From Fabrea salina (lineage: Eukaryota > Ciliophora > Heterotrichea > Heterotrichida > Fabreidae), in the NCBI GenBank assembly GCA_022984795.1, contig JALIHJ010000004.1, positions 186,001-250,000 of the forward strand: a DNA stretch of 64,000 bases, read 5' to 3'. Below, piece by piece: positions 1-9,315 of this stretch. The stretch's first letter is position 1. Each line of letters begins with the position of its first letter. The notes beneath the pieces are model-generated. The model searched no databases. It was given only the letters and a program-made list of their open reading frames with translations, and was not told the origin of the DNA. Made by a program: the position numbers and the translations under genes.

Positions 1-150
1 TCTAAGTTTTCGTTGAGTGCCAAAGTGATTCCTCCGACCTCCGACCTGATTTTGAGTATGAGTTCTGTATCAGAAAAGTGCGAAATGTGGGCAGAGGGAA
101 TACCCAGTTTGAATGAGTACTTGGAAAGATCAACTGGACTTTTCTTGTAG
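1..150 (+). CDS. C-terminal end of an unidentified gene
   Basis: Frame 1 is open from the left edge of the window to a TAG at 148-150 and gives 49 residues ending in LNEYLERSTGLFL. The 5' part lies outside the window. Composition is ordinary for a coding region here, but nothing identifies a family. The downstream 56 nt become strongly A/T-rich just before the next start, as at other gene boundaries in this window. It could instead be non-coding or another frame; the call rests only on the open frame and its position. Confidence 0.45.
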   Translation, partial: SKFSLSAKVIPPTSDLILSMSSVSEKCEMWAEGIPSLNEYLERSTGLFL

Positions 151-206
151 GGACTCCTTGAACGACTTCGCGAGTGCCTTGAACTCATTTTTATTATAAT
201 TAACTT

Positions 207-1109
207 ATGTCCAAAACCACCACTGAAAGCAATTTTTTTAAAGCTGCAGGGTTGCCAACTACAACTACCAACACCCCTACTGGTTTAAAGTTTGCTGAAA
301 ACAAACCAAACTTGTCGCAGATTTCAAAACCAAGACCTAGAACGTCTTTAAAACGGAAAGAAGAACCTAAAGTCCTACTTTCTTCCGAATGCAGTTTTCC
401 AAGGCCTTCTGGAGTTCACTGTGGGTACACTTTTTCGAGGAGGCACAAAGAACTGCTGCTTGTAGAAAACAACGCAATCAATAACAAGCCTATTTTGATA
501 AGAAGTGGAAAGGCAGATTCAAACAGAGAGAGTCCAGATTTAGAATTTGAAGACTTTGGCCCCAAAGAGTTTTTTTCGTGCCGCGGAACATTTGACAGAA
601 AAAAGATAGTTAGCATGCTTAGACAACACTACAAAATCGCAGATAAAAACTCTATGGAGTGCCAACCCAAGCAAGAACTCCAAAAGCAGGACTCATTGAG
701 GGAGTCCGAAGCCGTGGACTTGTCCCAAACTCCAGAACCCAAGTGCTTTGAAAAAACATCTATTTTCAAAAAGCCTTCTAGACCCCAGTCAGCAAAGTTA
801 AAGCCTTCAAGGCCTTTGTCCTCTACCTTTGCTCAGAGACCCAGAACTACCAAGTACCCCTACGTCAACTCAATAACGAATGACAAGCCTTACGAAGACC
901 CCCTAACACAAAAACTCAAGCAGGAAAGAGTCCAAAAGAAAAAGTGGGTAAGCCAAAAAGACTTTAACCTTGTCAGTCAAAAAAAGAAAAGTTTTTCGCA
1001 ACCTAGCTACCTCCACAACTCACCCTACAACCCTCCTTCTGCTCATAAGTTCCGCAACGAAAACAAAAAGAAGTGGTTAGCAGGAAGTTTTAAAATAGCC
1101 CAGTATTAG
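207..1109 (+). CDS. Unknown basic, disordered-looking 300-residue protein
   Basis: The ATG at 207 follows an A/T-only leader (ttataattaactt). The product is rich in Lys, Ser, Pro and Arg, with several short Pro-Ser-Arg stretches around residues 185-215 (SRPQSAKLKPSRP). No membrane segment or catalytic motif is visible. Such Lys/Pro-rich proteins in ciliates are often cytoskeletal or axonemal, but that is only a guess. The TAG stop directly abuts the stop codon of the opposing gene, with no base between. I do not recognise the family. Confidence 0.75.
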   Translation: MSKTTTESNFFKAAGLPTTTTNTPTGLKFAENKPNLSQISKPRPRTSLKRKEEPKVLLSSECSFPRPSGVHCGYTFSRRHKELLLVENNAINNKPILIRSGKADSNRESPDLEFEDFGPKEFFSCRGTFDRKKIVSMLRQHYKIADKNSMECQPKQELQKQDSLRESEAVDLSQTPEPKCFEKTSIFKKPSRPQSAKLKPSRPLSSTFAQRPRTTKYPYVNSITNDKPYEDPLTQKLKQERVQKKKWVSQKDFNLVSQKKKSFSQPSYLHNSPYNPPSAHKFRNENKKKWLAGSFKIAQY

Positions 1110-1991
1110 TTAATATGGAGCTCTAGACCAGTATCTTCGGTTAAAGCCCCTGTTGTAAGTGGGCCTGTAGACGTTGTCGTCTGGGAATGGCCACTTAAGC
1201 TTGTAATCAGGTTTGAAAGCTGCTGCAACGTCAGGCCACAAGTACTCTTGGATTTCTTTTTCTTCTCTGCGCTCCTCAGCTAGTTTGGGGTCAGATGGGT
1301 TTTTGAGTTCGTCAATCTTCAAGTTGCCAGGGTCAATTCCAAAAGCTATGTGGTTAAACATCTGCTCTTTGGTGTAGTCCATTCCGTACTCAAAGGGTGT
1401 TGGTCTCGGAAGTTCGTTGAAGTACTTACGAATGGTAAGTGTGGGAAGCATTTTCCCGGCGTAGCAAGAAACACCAGTGTCAGTCCAGTCGTCTTCAGTC
1501 ATTCTAGTTATTTTGTTGGGGTAGTCAAGGTGCACTGGCAAAATCCCCAATCCGGCTCCTGGACCATGTTGTTCTGGAACTTGCCACCCGTAAGTGCGCC
1601 AATGCCTGGACCTTACATTGCGAGCTCCTAAGTACATCCACTGGTAAGGGTCGCGATTCTTAGCAAATACAGGGTACCTGATCTTTCTGCGGTGTTTGCC
1701 TACGTAGTCGTTCCAGCAGTTGCCTCTTTGCTTGATTCTGAATACAACGTGGTCAAAGAAAGATGCAGCAGTGCGGCGGAAGAGCCCAGTGGAAAGGATC
1801 CAAGAATACCACCTTCCCATAAGGGGCGGGTCGTACTTTATGTGCACCATTCTTTGCTCGATTCTAGGAGGCACGTTATAGGGCAAGCAGATGTCACGTT
1901 TGATAAAGCGCCACTTCCCGTTGATTTTGTGAGGTCTGAAAAACCGAAGCTGGTACCAGAAGTTAGGATTGAAATAAGCAACGATCGACAT
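1110..1991 (-). CDS. Unknown aromatic-rich 293-residue protein
   Basis: The frame runs from an ATG at 1991 to a TAA at 1112-1110. The protein is unusually rich in Trp, Tyr, Arg and Pro (for example the C-terminal NRGFNRRYWSRAPY) and has no clear transmembrane helix. This composition is seen in subunits of mitochondrial complexes and mitoribosomes of protists, so such a role is possible, but no motif proves it. The stop codon abuts the stop of the convergent upstream gene with zero spacing. Confidence 0.75.
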   Translation of the reverse strand: MSIVAYFNPNFWYQLRFFRPHKINGKWRFIKRDICLPYNVPPRIEQRMVHIKYDPPLMGRWYSWILSTGLFRRTAASFFDHVVFRIKQRGNCWNDYVGKHRRKIRYPVFAKNRDPYQWMYLGARNVRSRHWRTYGWQVPEQHGPGAGLGILPVHLDYPNKITRMTEDDWTDTGVSCYAGKMLPTLTIRKYFNELPRPTPFEYGMDYTKEQMFNHIAFGIDPGNLKIDELKNPSDPKLAEERREEKEIQEYLWPDVAAAFKPDYKLKWPFPDDNVYRPTYNRGFNRRYWSRAPY

Positions 1992-2049
1992 ATTTTAACC
2001 ATCCAACTGAAGAAACTAGGAGGCTCTACTTAGGATGTATGGACATTTA

Positions 2050-2829
2050 TTAGGGTTTGGGGCATAACTTAAAGGCAGAGGACAAAGTAGGCACCTTTGC
2101 TTTGTAGGTCCAAAGCGGTTCGCAAATTGGCACAAACTGAAAGGACTTTTGGTTTCCTTCAAAAGCAGCAACCTTTGGAAGGGGTTTCCAGACCTGAGAA
2201 GTGTCTTCTTCAGGGGGTTCTGAGTAGGGTTCCAGGCCTAGTTCCTGTATCATTTTGTTTTGAACATAGAACTTGAGTCCTTTCCAAACTTTAACGCAGT
2301 TTTCAGTGTGTAAGTAGTCACAGCATCTCATGTCGAATTTCCTGCACAACATTTCAGGGTTCAGGTCGCTAAAAATGAGTTCAATGTAAAAATAGAAACT
2401 TTTCCGCAAGCAGAGTTCTTGTAAGTACCATCTACAAAAGTTGTCGTTGAAACTGTTGTAAGGCACAAAGTCGTTGTTTGTTCTTTTGTTTTTGCCGTCC
2501 GTTTTAGGACCCTTTTCAGTTTTGGACTTTTCCAGGAAAACTTTTCTGTCGGAGTTAAGAATGCTTTTAAGCTTGTTGTAAGTTAGTCGTGCTTCGGAGT
2601 CGCTTTCGTCAAACTTGTTTATAGTGCGTCTGGGAATAACTTGCTTGTCTAGTTGTCTGATAATCCTTTTGTGGCCTCTAATCAGCTTGCACCTTAGGTA
2701 TTCCTTTTTTGGTTTCTTGTTTTTTTTAGTTTTGAACCAACTAAGCACGTTAACTTTACAAGCTTGTACAAAGCACTCAAAACCAGAAACTCCTGGAAAC
2801 TTTTCGTCACTAGCTTGGCTCGGCTTCAT
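2050..2829 (-). CDS. Unknown 259-residue protein
   Basis: ATG at 2829, TAA at 2052-2050. A basic N-terminal half (KTKKNKKPKKEYLR near residue 35) is followed by a Cys- and aromatic-rich stretch around residues 135-185 (FCRWYLQELCLRKSFYF, CRKFDMRCCDYLH) and a Pro-rich C-terminus. The cysteines could bind a metal, but their spacing matches no finger I know. It lies 58 nt downstream of the ATG of the preceding gene on the same strand. Function unknown. Confidence 0.7.
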   Translation of the reverse strand: MKPSQASDEKFPGVSGFECFVQACKVNVLSWFKTKKNKKPKKEYLRCKLIRGHKRIIRQLDKQVIPRRTINKFDESDSEARLTYNKLKSILNSDRKVFLEKSKTEKGPKTDGKNKRTNNDFVPYNSFNDNFCRWYLQELCLRKSFYFYIELIFSDLNPEMLCRKFDMRCCDYLHTENCVKVWKGLKFYVQNKMIQELGLEPYSEPPEEDTSQVWKPLPKVAAFEGNQKSFQFVPICEPLWTYKAKVPTLSSAFKLCPKP

Positions 2830-2889
2830 ATTTACTGGACACTCTGAACTTGAAGCTTATAGTATTTATAGAGTTTATTTAATAGGGTG

Positions 2890-3879
2890 TTAGACGCCAA
2901 CAGAGTGAATAATCTGCATTTCGCCAGCAGGAACTACCTTGCTTAACTTGAAAGATGCTTTTTCTAGCAAGCTAACATACTCCTCCAGAGTTCTTTCCAT
3001 GGCGTTGTTGTAAATCATCATCCTTACATTCATATTTCTGGACACTCTGTTTTCAAGTTTGCTTTTGTCACAAGGCATTTCTATAATAAACAAGTTCCCT
3101 CCTTCACCTAGTGCCTCTCTGCAATTCCTTAGAATCTTCAAACTGTCTTCATCGTTCCAGTCGTGAATTATGTACTTCATAATGATGCTGTCAAAACCGC
3201 CTGGGATTTCTTCAAGTGCGTTTCCTGCAATTACCTCAATTCTACTCCGCATGTTTTGCTCAGCAATGTTAGTTCTGGCTGACTCTACCACTTCTGGAAT
3301 GTCCAACACAGCTCCTGAAATTCCTGGTTGGTCCTTTAAAAGACATGTAATCAGTGTTCCGTTACTTCCTCCTACGTCAAGCAACTTTTTGGTGTTTGAA
3401 AGGTCTAAAGCCTGCTTGATTACTGGACCAGAGCCCCTAGTGAATATTGCCATGGTGTTTTGGTATATGTCTCTGTACTTAGGATAGTCGTTAAGTGCAT
3501 CATGGATAGGTTTGTTGAAGGCCAAATGGGAAGCTGAAGTTTCTATTTTAAGGCAATTTAAAGTTTGCGAAAGTAAAGTGTACTCCATAGGGCATACAAA
3601 GTGCATAAAGGTTGTGGACTTGTTTTGGTCAACAAACGGAAGGGTGGCTTCGTTGTTAGACCAAAGCTGGGAGTTCTGGTCATAGTTGAATAAGCCATTA
3701 CTTTCTAGAGCAAGCATTACCCTTTCAAGTTTTTCTGGAACTACAGAGGTGTTTTCACAGAGTTGGTGAATGGTTTGGGGTTCTTGTAGTATTCTAGGAA
3801 TGCTTAAGTCCAAAGCACAGTAAAAGAGATTCCCTAGTTGAGGAAGCATTGCAATTCTTTCAGCAGAAATTAACTCCAT
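2890..3879 (-). CDS. SAM-dependent O-methyltransferase, ASMT/plant COMT type
   Basis: The 329-residue protein has the layout of the O-methyltransferase family that includes acetylserotonin/hydroxyindole O-methyltransferase and plant COMTs. An N-terminal winged-helix dimerisation region precedes a Rossmann domain with SAM motif I (LLDVGGSNGTL, about residue 166) and the catalytic His of KYIIHDWNDED (about residue 240). Such enzymes methylate hydroxyls on small aromatic compounds; the substrate cannot be read. The first ATG (3879) lies inside the end of the upstream Dicer-like gene and gives a 20-nt overlap. The next Met (residue 11, ATG at 3849) would remove the overlap, at the cost of part of the first helix. 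Family assignment is good. Confidence 0.88.
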   Translation of the reverse strand: MELISAERIAMLPQLGNLFYCALDLSIPRILQEPQTIHQLCENTSVVPEKLERVMLALESNGLFNYDQNSQLWSNNEATLPFVDQNKSTTFMHFVCPMEYTLLSQTLNCLKIETSASHLAFNKPIHDALNDYPKYRDIYQNTMAIFTRGSGPVIKQALDLSNTKKLLDVGGSNGTLITCLLKDQPGISGAVLDIPEVVESARTNIAEQNMRSRIEVIAGNALEEIPGGFDSIIMKYIIHDWNDEDSLKILRNCREALGEGGNLFIIEMPCDKSKLENRVSRNMNVRMMIYNNAMERTLEEYVSLLEKASFKLSKVVPAGEMQIIHSVGV

Positions 3880-5857
3880 TATTATTTTTTATGTAGCTTA
3901 AAGCTTTAAAAGCTGCCTTTTGTTTAGCGTAGTTTTTGGTTGAGCCAGAGGCTTTGGCTATTTCTGTTCCGTTTTTTTTAGCGGTGGCATAGAACACCCC
4001 TTTTTCAGCCTTGCAGCTTAGTTTTATATTGACCTTTTCCTGCTGAGCAACTGCTGACAACGTGTGGAAAATGCTTTTTTGGCAAAGTTCAACATTGCAA
4101 ACAACGTAGTCAATGCAGTTTGACATAACTTTGTCAGCAAACCTGCAAGCTATGTCTAAGTTTCCACTGTCAACAAGTATTGCTCCACATAAGGCTTCAA
4201 ACAAGTCATTCAAACACTTAGGAGGCAAATCTTCAGAAAACCCTAGTAACTTTAAGTCTAAGTTCCAGTTTAAATTGTCTATGTAGTGCTTAACGGACTC
4301 TTGCACTTGGAGGTTACTCTGAATGAACTTGTCCAGGTTAAGTGAAACTGAATACCTTGAAAGCAGGGTTCCGTTAACTAGTATATGCTTCATTAAAGAA
4401 ATTTGGTCAGGAGAGAATCTTCCCCTGGAAAAAATCCTCATTAAAACAACGTAGTCTATTAAGGAGTCTCCTAAAAACTCCAAGATTTCGTAGTTGCTTT
4501 TTCCAAATGAAGGGTGAGTTAGGGCTCTTGCAAGAATATCTTTGTTTAAAAAAGAGTAACCTAAAGTAGTTTCTAGTTCACTCAAGCCAGCTAGAAGAGG
4601 CACTAACTTGCTGAACTGCGTATCTGCCTCAAAAACTCTTTCTGGACCTGGTTCATAAGAGCAGCCATTCAGCAGACTAAACACAAATTCCCAAGAAGGA
4701 CCTTCTTCTAAGATTCCTAGTTGTTTGATGAACTCTGCAGTTTTAGGCAGTCCGCACTCTAAAGCAAAAGCTCCAATCAAGGCTTCAAGGCAGTCTGCAA
4801 GCATCTTTTTACTAAGTAAGTGAGTCAACTCTGTTTCAGCTAGTTGGAGTCCTTTATAGTAGGGTGGTTTGAACTTAGTAGGTTTAGTAGCAGCAGTTCG
4901 CAGGTACTTGTGTATTAAGTTCTGCTCAGCCACTTCTGCTAAAAAAGCGTTGTTGACTCTTTGAGCTCGGGACTTTGAAAGGTAGTGTTCATTTGCTTTG
5001 TTTGAGTAAAAAAAGTAGTACATTGAAGCAACCATTTTTAGTACAGTGTCACCTAAAGTTTCAAGGGTGTTAAAGTTAGAGTCTTTGCTAAAGCCAGGGG
5101 TTTGAGTGGCTTCTCTGAGAGAAGAAAACCTGCCAGTGTAGTTAAAAATCTGGGAAAACTCAACTAGCCAGGTTCCAGCCTCTACTTCACATAAACTTTC
5201 TAAAAGTTGGTGGCTTTCCATAAAGTTTTCTTTAGTTAGGTAGTGCACTTTAAGTTCTTTGTCAAGACTCTCTACAACAGAGTTAGCACTTAAATCTTTA
5301 GACCTGCAACTTTTGACTCTAGTTCCAACTACTTTGCTTCCTTCATGTTCTTCGTAAAAAAAAGCAGAGGTCTTTGAGTTCCCTGAGTACAAAACTAAAC
5401 TTTCTGAGTTGCCAGAAGTCACCTCCTTTAAAGTTAAGCAAGGGAATTCTTTGATTGCTACCAAAAACTTATCCCAGTCAATTAAGTTGTTTTTTAAGGG
5501 CAATAACAAGTAGTTGCTTAAAGCTAAAGTTCCACTTGAACCTTTGGATAAGTAAAGGTCACTCCAAAGTTGATGCTGGAACTCCTTAAAAGCTTCAAAC
5601 TGGGCTTCATTAAAGTTAAGTTCTTCAAGAAACTCCAAAAGGTTTTTAGGAACTGGTTTATATTCAAAAGGCAAAACCAACCCAAAACTAGGTGTTTTAA
5701 GCAACTTGTACAAAAACCCCTTAAATCCGTGCCCAAAAGGCTGGGAAAGAACGCTTGAGTAGTTTTTAAGAGTAACTGGAACTAGTTGGTTAATTAAGTT
5801 AGTTGGTTCAGCCTCTGTGAATTTCATTCCAATATTACAAATCCCCCTAATTACCAT
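3860..5857 (-). CDS. Dicer-like protein: two RNase III domains and a dsRBD, no helicase
   Basis: 665 residues. RNase IIIa has the signature LETLGDTVLK (E266, D270) and the partner acidic pair in LADCLEALIGAF (D355, E358). RNase IIIb has LEFLGDSLIDYV (E460, D464) and NDLFEALCGAI (D551, E554). All eight metal ligands are thus present. A double-stranded-RNA-binding fold follows at about 593-660. Residues 1-240 show no helicase motifs and no certain PAZ. Tandem RNase III domains define Dicer-class enzymes that cut dsRNA into small RNAs, and short helicase-less forms are known in ciliates. Odd points: it is the only gene here ending in TGA, and its end overlaps the following methyltransferase gene by 20 nt if that gene uses its first ATG. 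Confidence 0.9.
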   Translation of the reverse strand: MVIRGICNIGMKFTEAEPTNLINQLVPVTLKNYSSVLSQPFGHGFKGFLYKLLKTPSFGLVLPFEYKPVPKNLLEFLEELNFNEAQFEAFKEFQHQLWSDLYLSKGSSGTLALSNYLLLPLKNNLIDWDKFLVAIKEFPCLTLKEVTSGNSESLVLYSGNSKTSAFFYEEHEGSKVVGTRVKSCRSKDLSANSVVESLDKELKVHYLTKENFMESHQLLESLCEVEAGTWLVEFSQIFNYTGRFSSLREATQTPGFSKDSNFNTLETLGDTVLKMVASMYYFFYSNKANEHYLSKSRAQRVNNAFLAEVAEQNLIHKYLRTAATKPTKFKPPYYKGLQLAETELTHLLSKKMLADCLEALIGAFALECGLPKTAEFIKQLGILEEGPSWEFVFSLLNGCSYEPGPERVFEADTQFSKLVPLLAGLSELETTLGYSFLNKDILARALTHPSFGKSNYEILEFLGDSLIDYVVLMRIFSRGRFSPDQISLMKHILVNGTLLSRYSVSLNLDKFIQSNLQVQESVKHYIDNLNWNLDLKLLGFSEDLPPKCLNDLFEALCGAILVDSGNLDIACRFADKVMSNCIDYVVCNVELCQKSIFHTLSAVAQQEKVNIKLSCKAEKGVFYATAKKNGTEIAKASGSTKNYAKQKAAFKALSYIKNNNGVNFC

Positions 5858-5974
5858 TTTAAAGGCGAGAGGACCTAAAAGTTATGTAGAAGACACTGCA
5901 AGGCACTAGTTAACATTTCCTAAGTTAAAACTTGCTAGAATCATTTCAGTATTCAATCAAGCATTTAAATAAAC

Positions 5975-7180
5975 ATGGAAAAACCCCTTTCAAAAACTCC
6001 AATTACCAAAAAACCTAACAGATCTGCGTCCCCCATCTCACCTATTCTTTCAAAACAAGCTGGCAAAGACTACTCTTCATATGTGCCTATAAGAAGGCAA
6101 AGCAAAAACCCAACCACGCCTAATTCTGCACAAAACAAGTTTAGGGAACTCCACCAGCAACGCAAAGCACTCTCTAGCCAAAGCAAACAACTTGAGTCCC
6201 ACATCAAAGAAATTGCCAGTAAAGCCAGGCGTGTAAGGAAACCCAAACAAATTCCTAGGTCCCATCTTTCTTTGTTTTTAAGGAAACTCAACCGTTTCTT
6301 GGCTTCAAAGAAGAAAAAACTCTTGAAAGAAGTGTTTCCACTCATCTACAACCTATCTAAAAAGCCTCCAAACTCACAAGCACTGAGTTACTTTAACTTC
6401 AAAACCCAACTAAAAGCTTTCAAAGTGCTTTTTAAACAGTACTTAGAAAGCAAAGAACACCGAGACTTAGGCATAAAAGTTGCCCAAAAACACTACAACT
6501 TGCAATTAAAAGTAAATGCTTTTAGCAATTGGCAACAAGTTTTGCATTCAAAAGACAACATAAACTCAGAAGAAGAACAAGAAATAGTTGTTTCTTTCAG
6601 AAAGTACTGCGAAAGCAGACAAAGCTTCCCCTGCACAGAAAACTCTGTTCTCGAAACTAGCGAACTCAACATATCTATGGAACCCTACGCAAGCAAAGTA
6701 GGAATAGACCCTGTGCGTTTGCAGTTTTCAGCTTTCCTAGACGAATCTGGAATCTCTGACAACAGTGTCATTGAAGACACCTTTTGCAACATAGCTAAAA
6801 CCCACTACGAAATGGCTTCTTTGTTCTACAGAGGAATTAAGCCCTGGAAAGAGTATGCTTCTTACTCCTCCAACAAAACAGTAGCTAGTTACTTCCACTC
6901 CAAAAACTTAAAAATCAAAGTACTCGAAAAACTATTTGAGCACTTTGTAAGTTCCAACGAAGTTCCCAGTTTACACTACAACGCAAACCTGCTTAAAAAG
7001 GCCCTTAAAGGACTCCAGTTCAAGCAAGACCCTTACGAAGACATAGTTCAAAGTTTTTTGCTCTACACAAAACTCCCACCTGTGTTTTACCAGTGGAAGG
7101 AGTTTGTTCAGCAAGTCAAACAACAGAAGCATAAAAGACAACGCAGTGAAACTATTTGGAACAGACTATCTAAATGCTAA
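5975..7180 (+). CDS. Unknown basic 401-residue protein with helical repeats
   Basis: ATG at 5975 after the A/T-rich leader tttaaataaac. The first 110 residues are Lys/Ser/Pro-rich and look disordered, then a long helical region carries repeated F/Y/W spacing (LKAFKVLFKQYLESK, LQLKVNAFSNWQQVL, FYQWKEFVQQVKQQK). The spacing of 'xxFxxWxxxx' recalls Sfi1-type or IQ-like centrin/calmodulin-binding helices, an inference only. The TAA at 7178-7180 is one base from the stop of the opposing RBR gene. Confidence 0.75.
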   Translation: MEKPLSKTPITKKPNRSASPISPILSKQAGKDYSSYVPIRRQSKNPTTPNSAQNKFRELHQQRKALSSQSKQLESHIKEIASKARRVRKPKQIPRSHLSLFLRKLNRFLASKKKKLLKEVFPLIYNLSKKPPNSQALSYFNFKTQLKAFKVLFKQYLESKEHRDLGIKVAQKHYNLQLKVNAFSNWQQVLHSKDNINSEEEQEIVVSFRKYCESRQSFPCTENSVLETSELNISMEPYASKVGIDPVRLQFSAFLDESGISDNSVIEDTFCNIAKTHYEMASLFYRGIKPWKEYASYSSNKTVASYFHSKNLKIKVLEKLFEHFVSSNEVPSLHYNANLLKKALKGLQFKQDPYEDIVQSFLLYTKLPPVFYQWKEFVQQVKQQKHKRQRSETIWNRLSKC

Positions 7181-7181
7181 A

Positions 7182-8246
7182 TTAACCACACCTATGTGGA
7201 GCGTGATCTGTTTGCAAGCGTTGCCCACAAGCATAACAAAAGTAGCGTCTTCCTCTGCAAGCATCAGAGTTGCAGGTCATATAGTTGCAGCCTGATGTTC
7301 TTTCTACAACTGCTTGACACCAAGGACACTTCACCCAGGTTTGGTTTTGTACAAGGTTTTCAAACAAAGCATCTGCTTGGCCATTTTCCCGTTTCCAAAC
7401 CGCAAAAGCCTCGCAAGTTGAACCTTTATGAACTTGTTCTTTGCATTTTGGACAGAACTTGTGGCCATTGGGACATTCTATTTCGCTAAAGTCTTCTGGA
7501 ACCAAAGCTCTGAACTTGCAGTCTGGTCCAGGACACTGGAAATCAATTACTCCTTGCTCTTCAGGTTCCCAGTTCCTAAGTGCAAAGTCTTCGTACCTAG
7601 CAAAGTCCTCGTGTTCCAGCACATGGCTGATTATGTTGTAGTCTATTGCGGCATTGCAGTCTGGGCACTTTAGGTTGTTTTCTGCTACTCTGCCTTCTCT
7701 TACTTCTACTTCCAAAAACTGCTTCACACAGTTAAAGCAGTACCTGTGATTGCATTCAAGAGTAATTGCTTCGTCCACTGCATTAGTTTGCATGCAAATT
7801 AAGCAGTCAAATTTAGGTCTTTGCTCTTCTTGCTTCTCTTTGACTAAGTTATTAAAGGTGGCTTCTCCTCCAAAAGCGTAGTGAACTAACTCTATGCCTA
7901 GTTTGTGCAAGCACTCACAACACCTTGCGTTCTCCCAGTAAAGAATGTTATGTTCACAAAATAACAAAATCCCTGCTTTAAGACATTCTTGGTTGCAGCA
8001 AAAGTGGCCATAGTCGCAGCTAAGTCTAACTGAAGTGTGCAAGTGTTCTTTGGGGATTTGAGCTCTGCAGAACACGCATATCTTAGAATTTATTTTAACT
8101 GTGGCTTTGCATCCCAGGTTCCTTTTTTGCAGAAGAGGCAGTAGTTTTTCTATAAAAACCCGAATAGCTTGGAGCTTATTAATAGCGTTTGGAGCTGAAA
8201 TAACTTCTGATAGTTTGTTGAGTTTTTCTTGCAAGTGCTGGTCCAT
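7182..8246 (-). CDS. RBR (RING-IBR-RING) E3 ubiquitin ligase
   Basis: 354 residues. RING1 spans about C148-C197 (CLICMQTN..., CNHRYCFNC, CPDC). An IBR follows at about 238-278 (CPGPDC, CPNGHKFCPKC). RING2 starts at C307 (CPWC) and contains SGCNYMTC, whose Cys320 is in the position of the catalytic Cys of HHARI/parkin-type enzymes. RBR ligases pass ubiquitin through this Cys. The N-terminal 145 residues add another Cys/His-rich block (57-113), perhaps an extra zinc module. The gene starts only 7 nt from the ATG of the divergent RCC1-repeat gene. Confidence 0.93.
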   Translation of the reverse strand: MDQHLQEKLNKLSEVISAPNAINKLQAIRVFIEKLLPLLQKRNLGCKATVKINSKICVFCRAQIPKEHLHTSVRLSCDYGHFCCNQECLKAGILLFCEHNILYWENARCCECLHKLGIELVHYAFGGEATFNNLVKEKQEEQRPKFDCLICMQTNAVDEAITLECNHRYCFNCVKQFLEVEVREGRVAENNLKCPDCNAAIDYNIISHVLEHEDFARYEDFALRNWEPEEQGVIDFQCPGPDCKFRALVPEDFSEIECPNGHKFCPKCKEQVHKGSTCEAFAVWKRENGQADALFENLVQNQTWVKCPWCQAVVERTSGCNYMTCNSDACRGRRYFCYACGQRLQTDHAPHRCG

Positions 8247-8253
8247 TTTATAG

Positions 8254-9315
8254 ATGGAAAGCTTGTCTGAAACAAGGCTGTATACCTGGGGCTTGGGAAA
8301 ATCTGGCGAATTAGGAAGCCCAAGTCCTAAAGAATATGTGCCTTACTTAGTTCGAGTTAGGAAGATAGTTGATGTGAGTACAGGTGGAAGCTTTACTATT
8401 TGTTTAGACAAAGAAGGCAAAGTTTACTCGTTTGGTAAATCAGAACACGGAAGAAACGGACTCTTAGAAAGCACCTGTGTTCCAACACAGATTACAAACA
8501 TTCCTAGAGTAGCTAAGATATCTGCTGGGTACTGGCACTCTTTTTTGATAGATGAATTCCAGTTGATCTGGAGCACCGGGTACAATAAGCATGGACAGCT
8601 AGGACTAGGCCACACTCTAACACCTATTGCAGAGTTCACTTGCACACAGGTCTGTGCACAAGAAATATCAGCAGGAGGCATGTTTTCACTAGCAATCTCC
8701 TTAGACAACAAACTTTTAACTTGCGGAATACGGATTTGCAACACCCTGAAGCAAGACACTTGCTCTTTTGAAGAAGCAAAGGGAATAGACTCAGTGGTAA
8801 GTATTTCTGCTGGACAGCAACATGCTTTTTGCGTTTCTGATTCCAATTTAATGAGTTGGGGAAGCAATTCTTATGGAGAGCTAGGCTTAGGACACAAGAA
8901 ATCAGTTAAAAGGCCAAGTTTTGTCATGAGTGGAGTGATAGCTGCAAGTGCTTCTAAAGGTGAAAAAAACAGCCACTCTGCATGCATAGACCAGTTTCAC
9001 AACTTATGGACTTGGGGAAGTGGTTACAAGAACCAACTTGGTTACGGCACTAGCAGAAGCAGACCAGCAGTTGTCGAAGGAATTCAAGTTGAAGCAGTGG
9101 AGTGTGGAGGAATTCATACTTTGTGCACTAGCGAAGGCAAAGTTTATTCCTGGGGATGCGGAAGTGACGGACGACTAGGACACCCAGAAGCTAAGAACTA
9201 CACCTACCTATACAAGGAATCCTTTCCCAAAGCAATAACTGAACTTTCTGGTGTACTTAAAGTATCTGCCTCTTACTACCACAACGCTGCAATAATAAAT
9301 TATGAAAAGAGGTAA
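8254..9315 (+). CDS. RCC1-repeat (seven-bladed propeller) protein
   Basis: 353 residues built of RCC1-type repeats with the recurrent patterns TWGxGxxGELG, SFGxSExGRNG, SWGSNSYGELGLG, TWGSGYKNQLGYG and SWGCGSDGRLG, spaced about 50 residues apart. The whole protein is propeller with no added domain. RCC1-like proteins may act as guanine-nucleotide exchange factors or as protein scaffolds; which applies cannot be told, since a Ran-GEF would need more specific residues. It diverges from the RBR gene with only TTTATAG between the two ATGs. Its TAA at 9313-9315 lies inside the first codons of the next gene. Confidence 0.92.
   Translation: MESLSETRLYTWGLGKSGELGSPSPKEYVPYLVRVRKIVDVSTGGSFTICLDKEGKVYSFGKSEHGRNGLLESTCVPTQITNIPRVAKISAGYWHSFLIDEFQLIWSTGYNKHGQLGLGHTLTPIAEFTCTQVCAQEISAGGMFSLAISLDNKLLTCGIRICNTLKQDTCSFEEAKGIDSVVSISAGQQHAFCVSDSNLMSWGSNSYGELGLGHKKSVKRPSFVMSGVIAASASKGEKNSHSACIDQFHNLWTWGSGYKNQLGYGTSRSRPAVVEGIQVEAVECGGIHTLCTSEGKVYSWGCGSDGRLGHPEAKNYTYLYKESFPKAITELSGVLKVSASYYHNAAIINYEKR

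Noticed and set aside
3860-3862. TGA of the Dicer-like gene read as a sense codon.
   Set aside because: The extension would run about 20 codons inside the methyltransferase coding sequence without any conserved feature, and the dsRBD is already complete.
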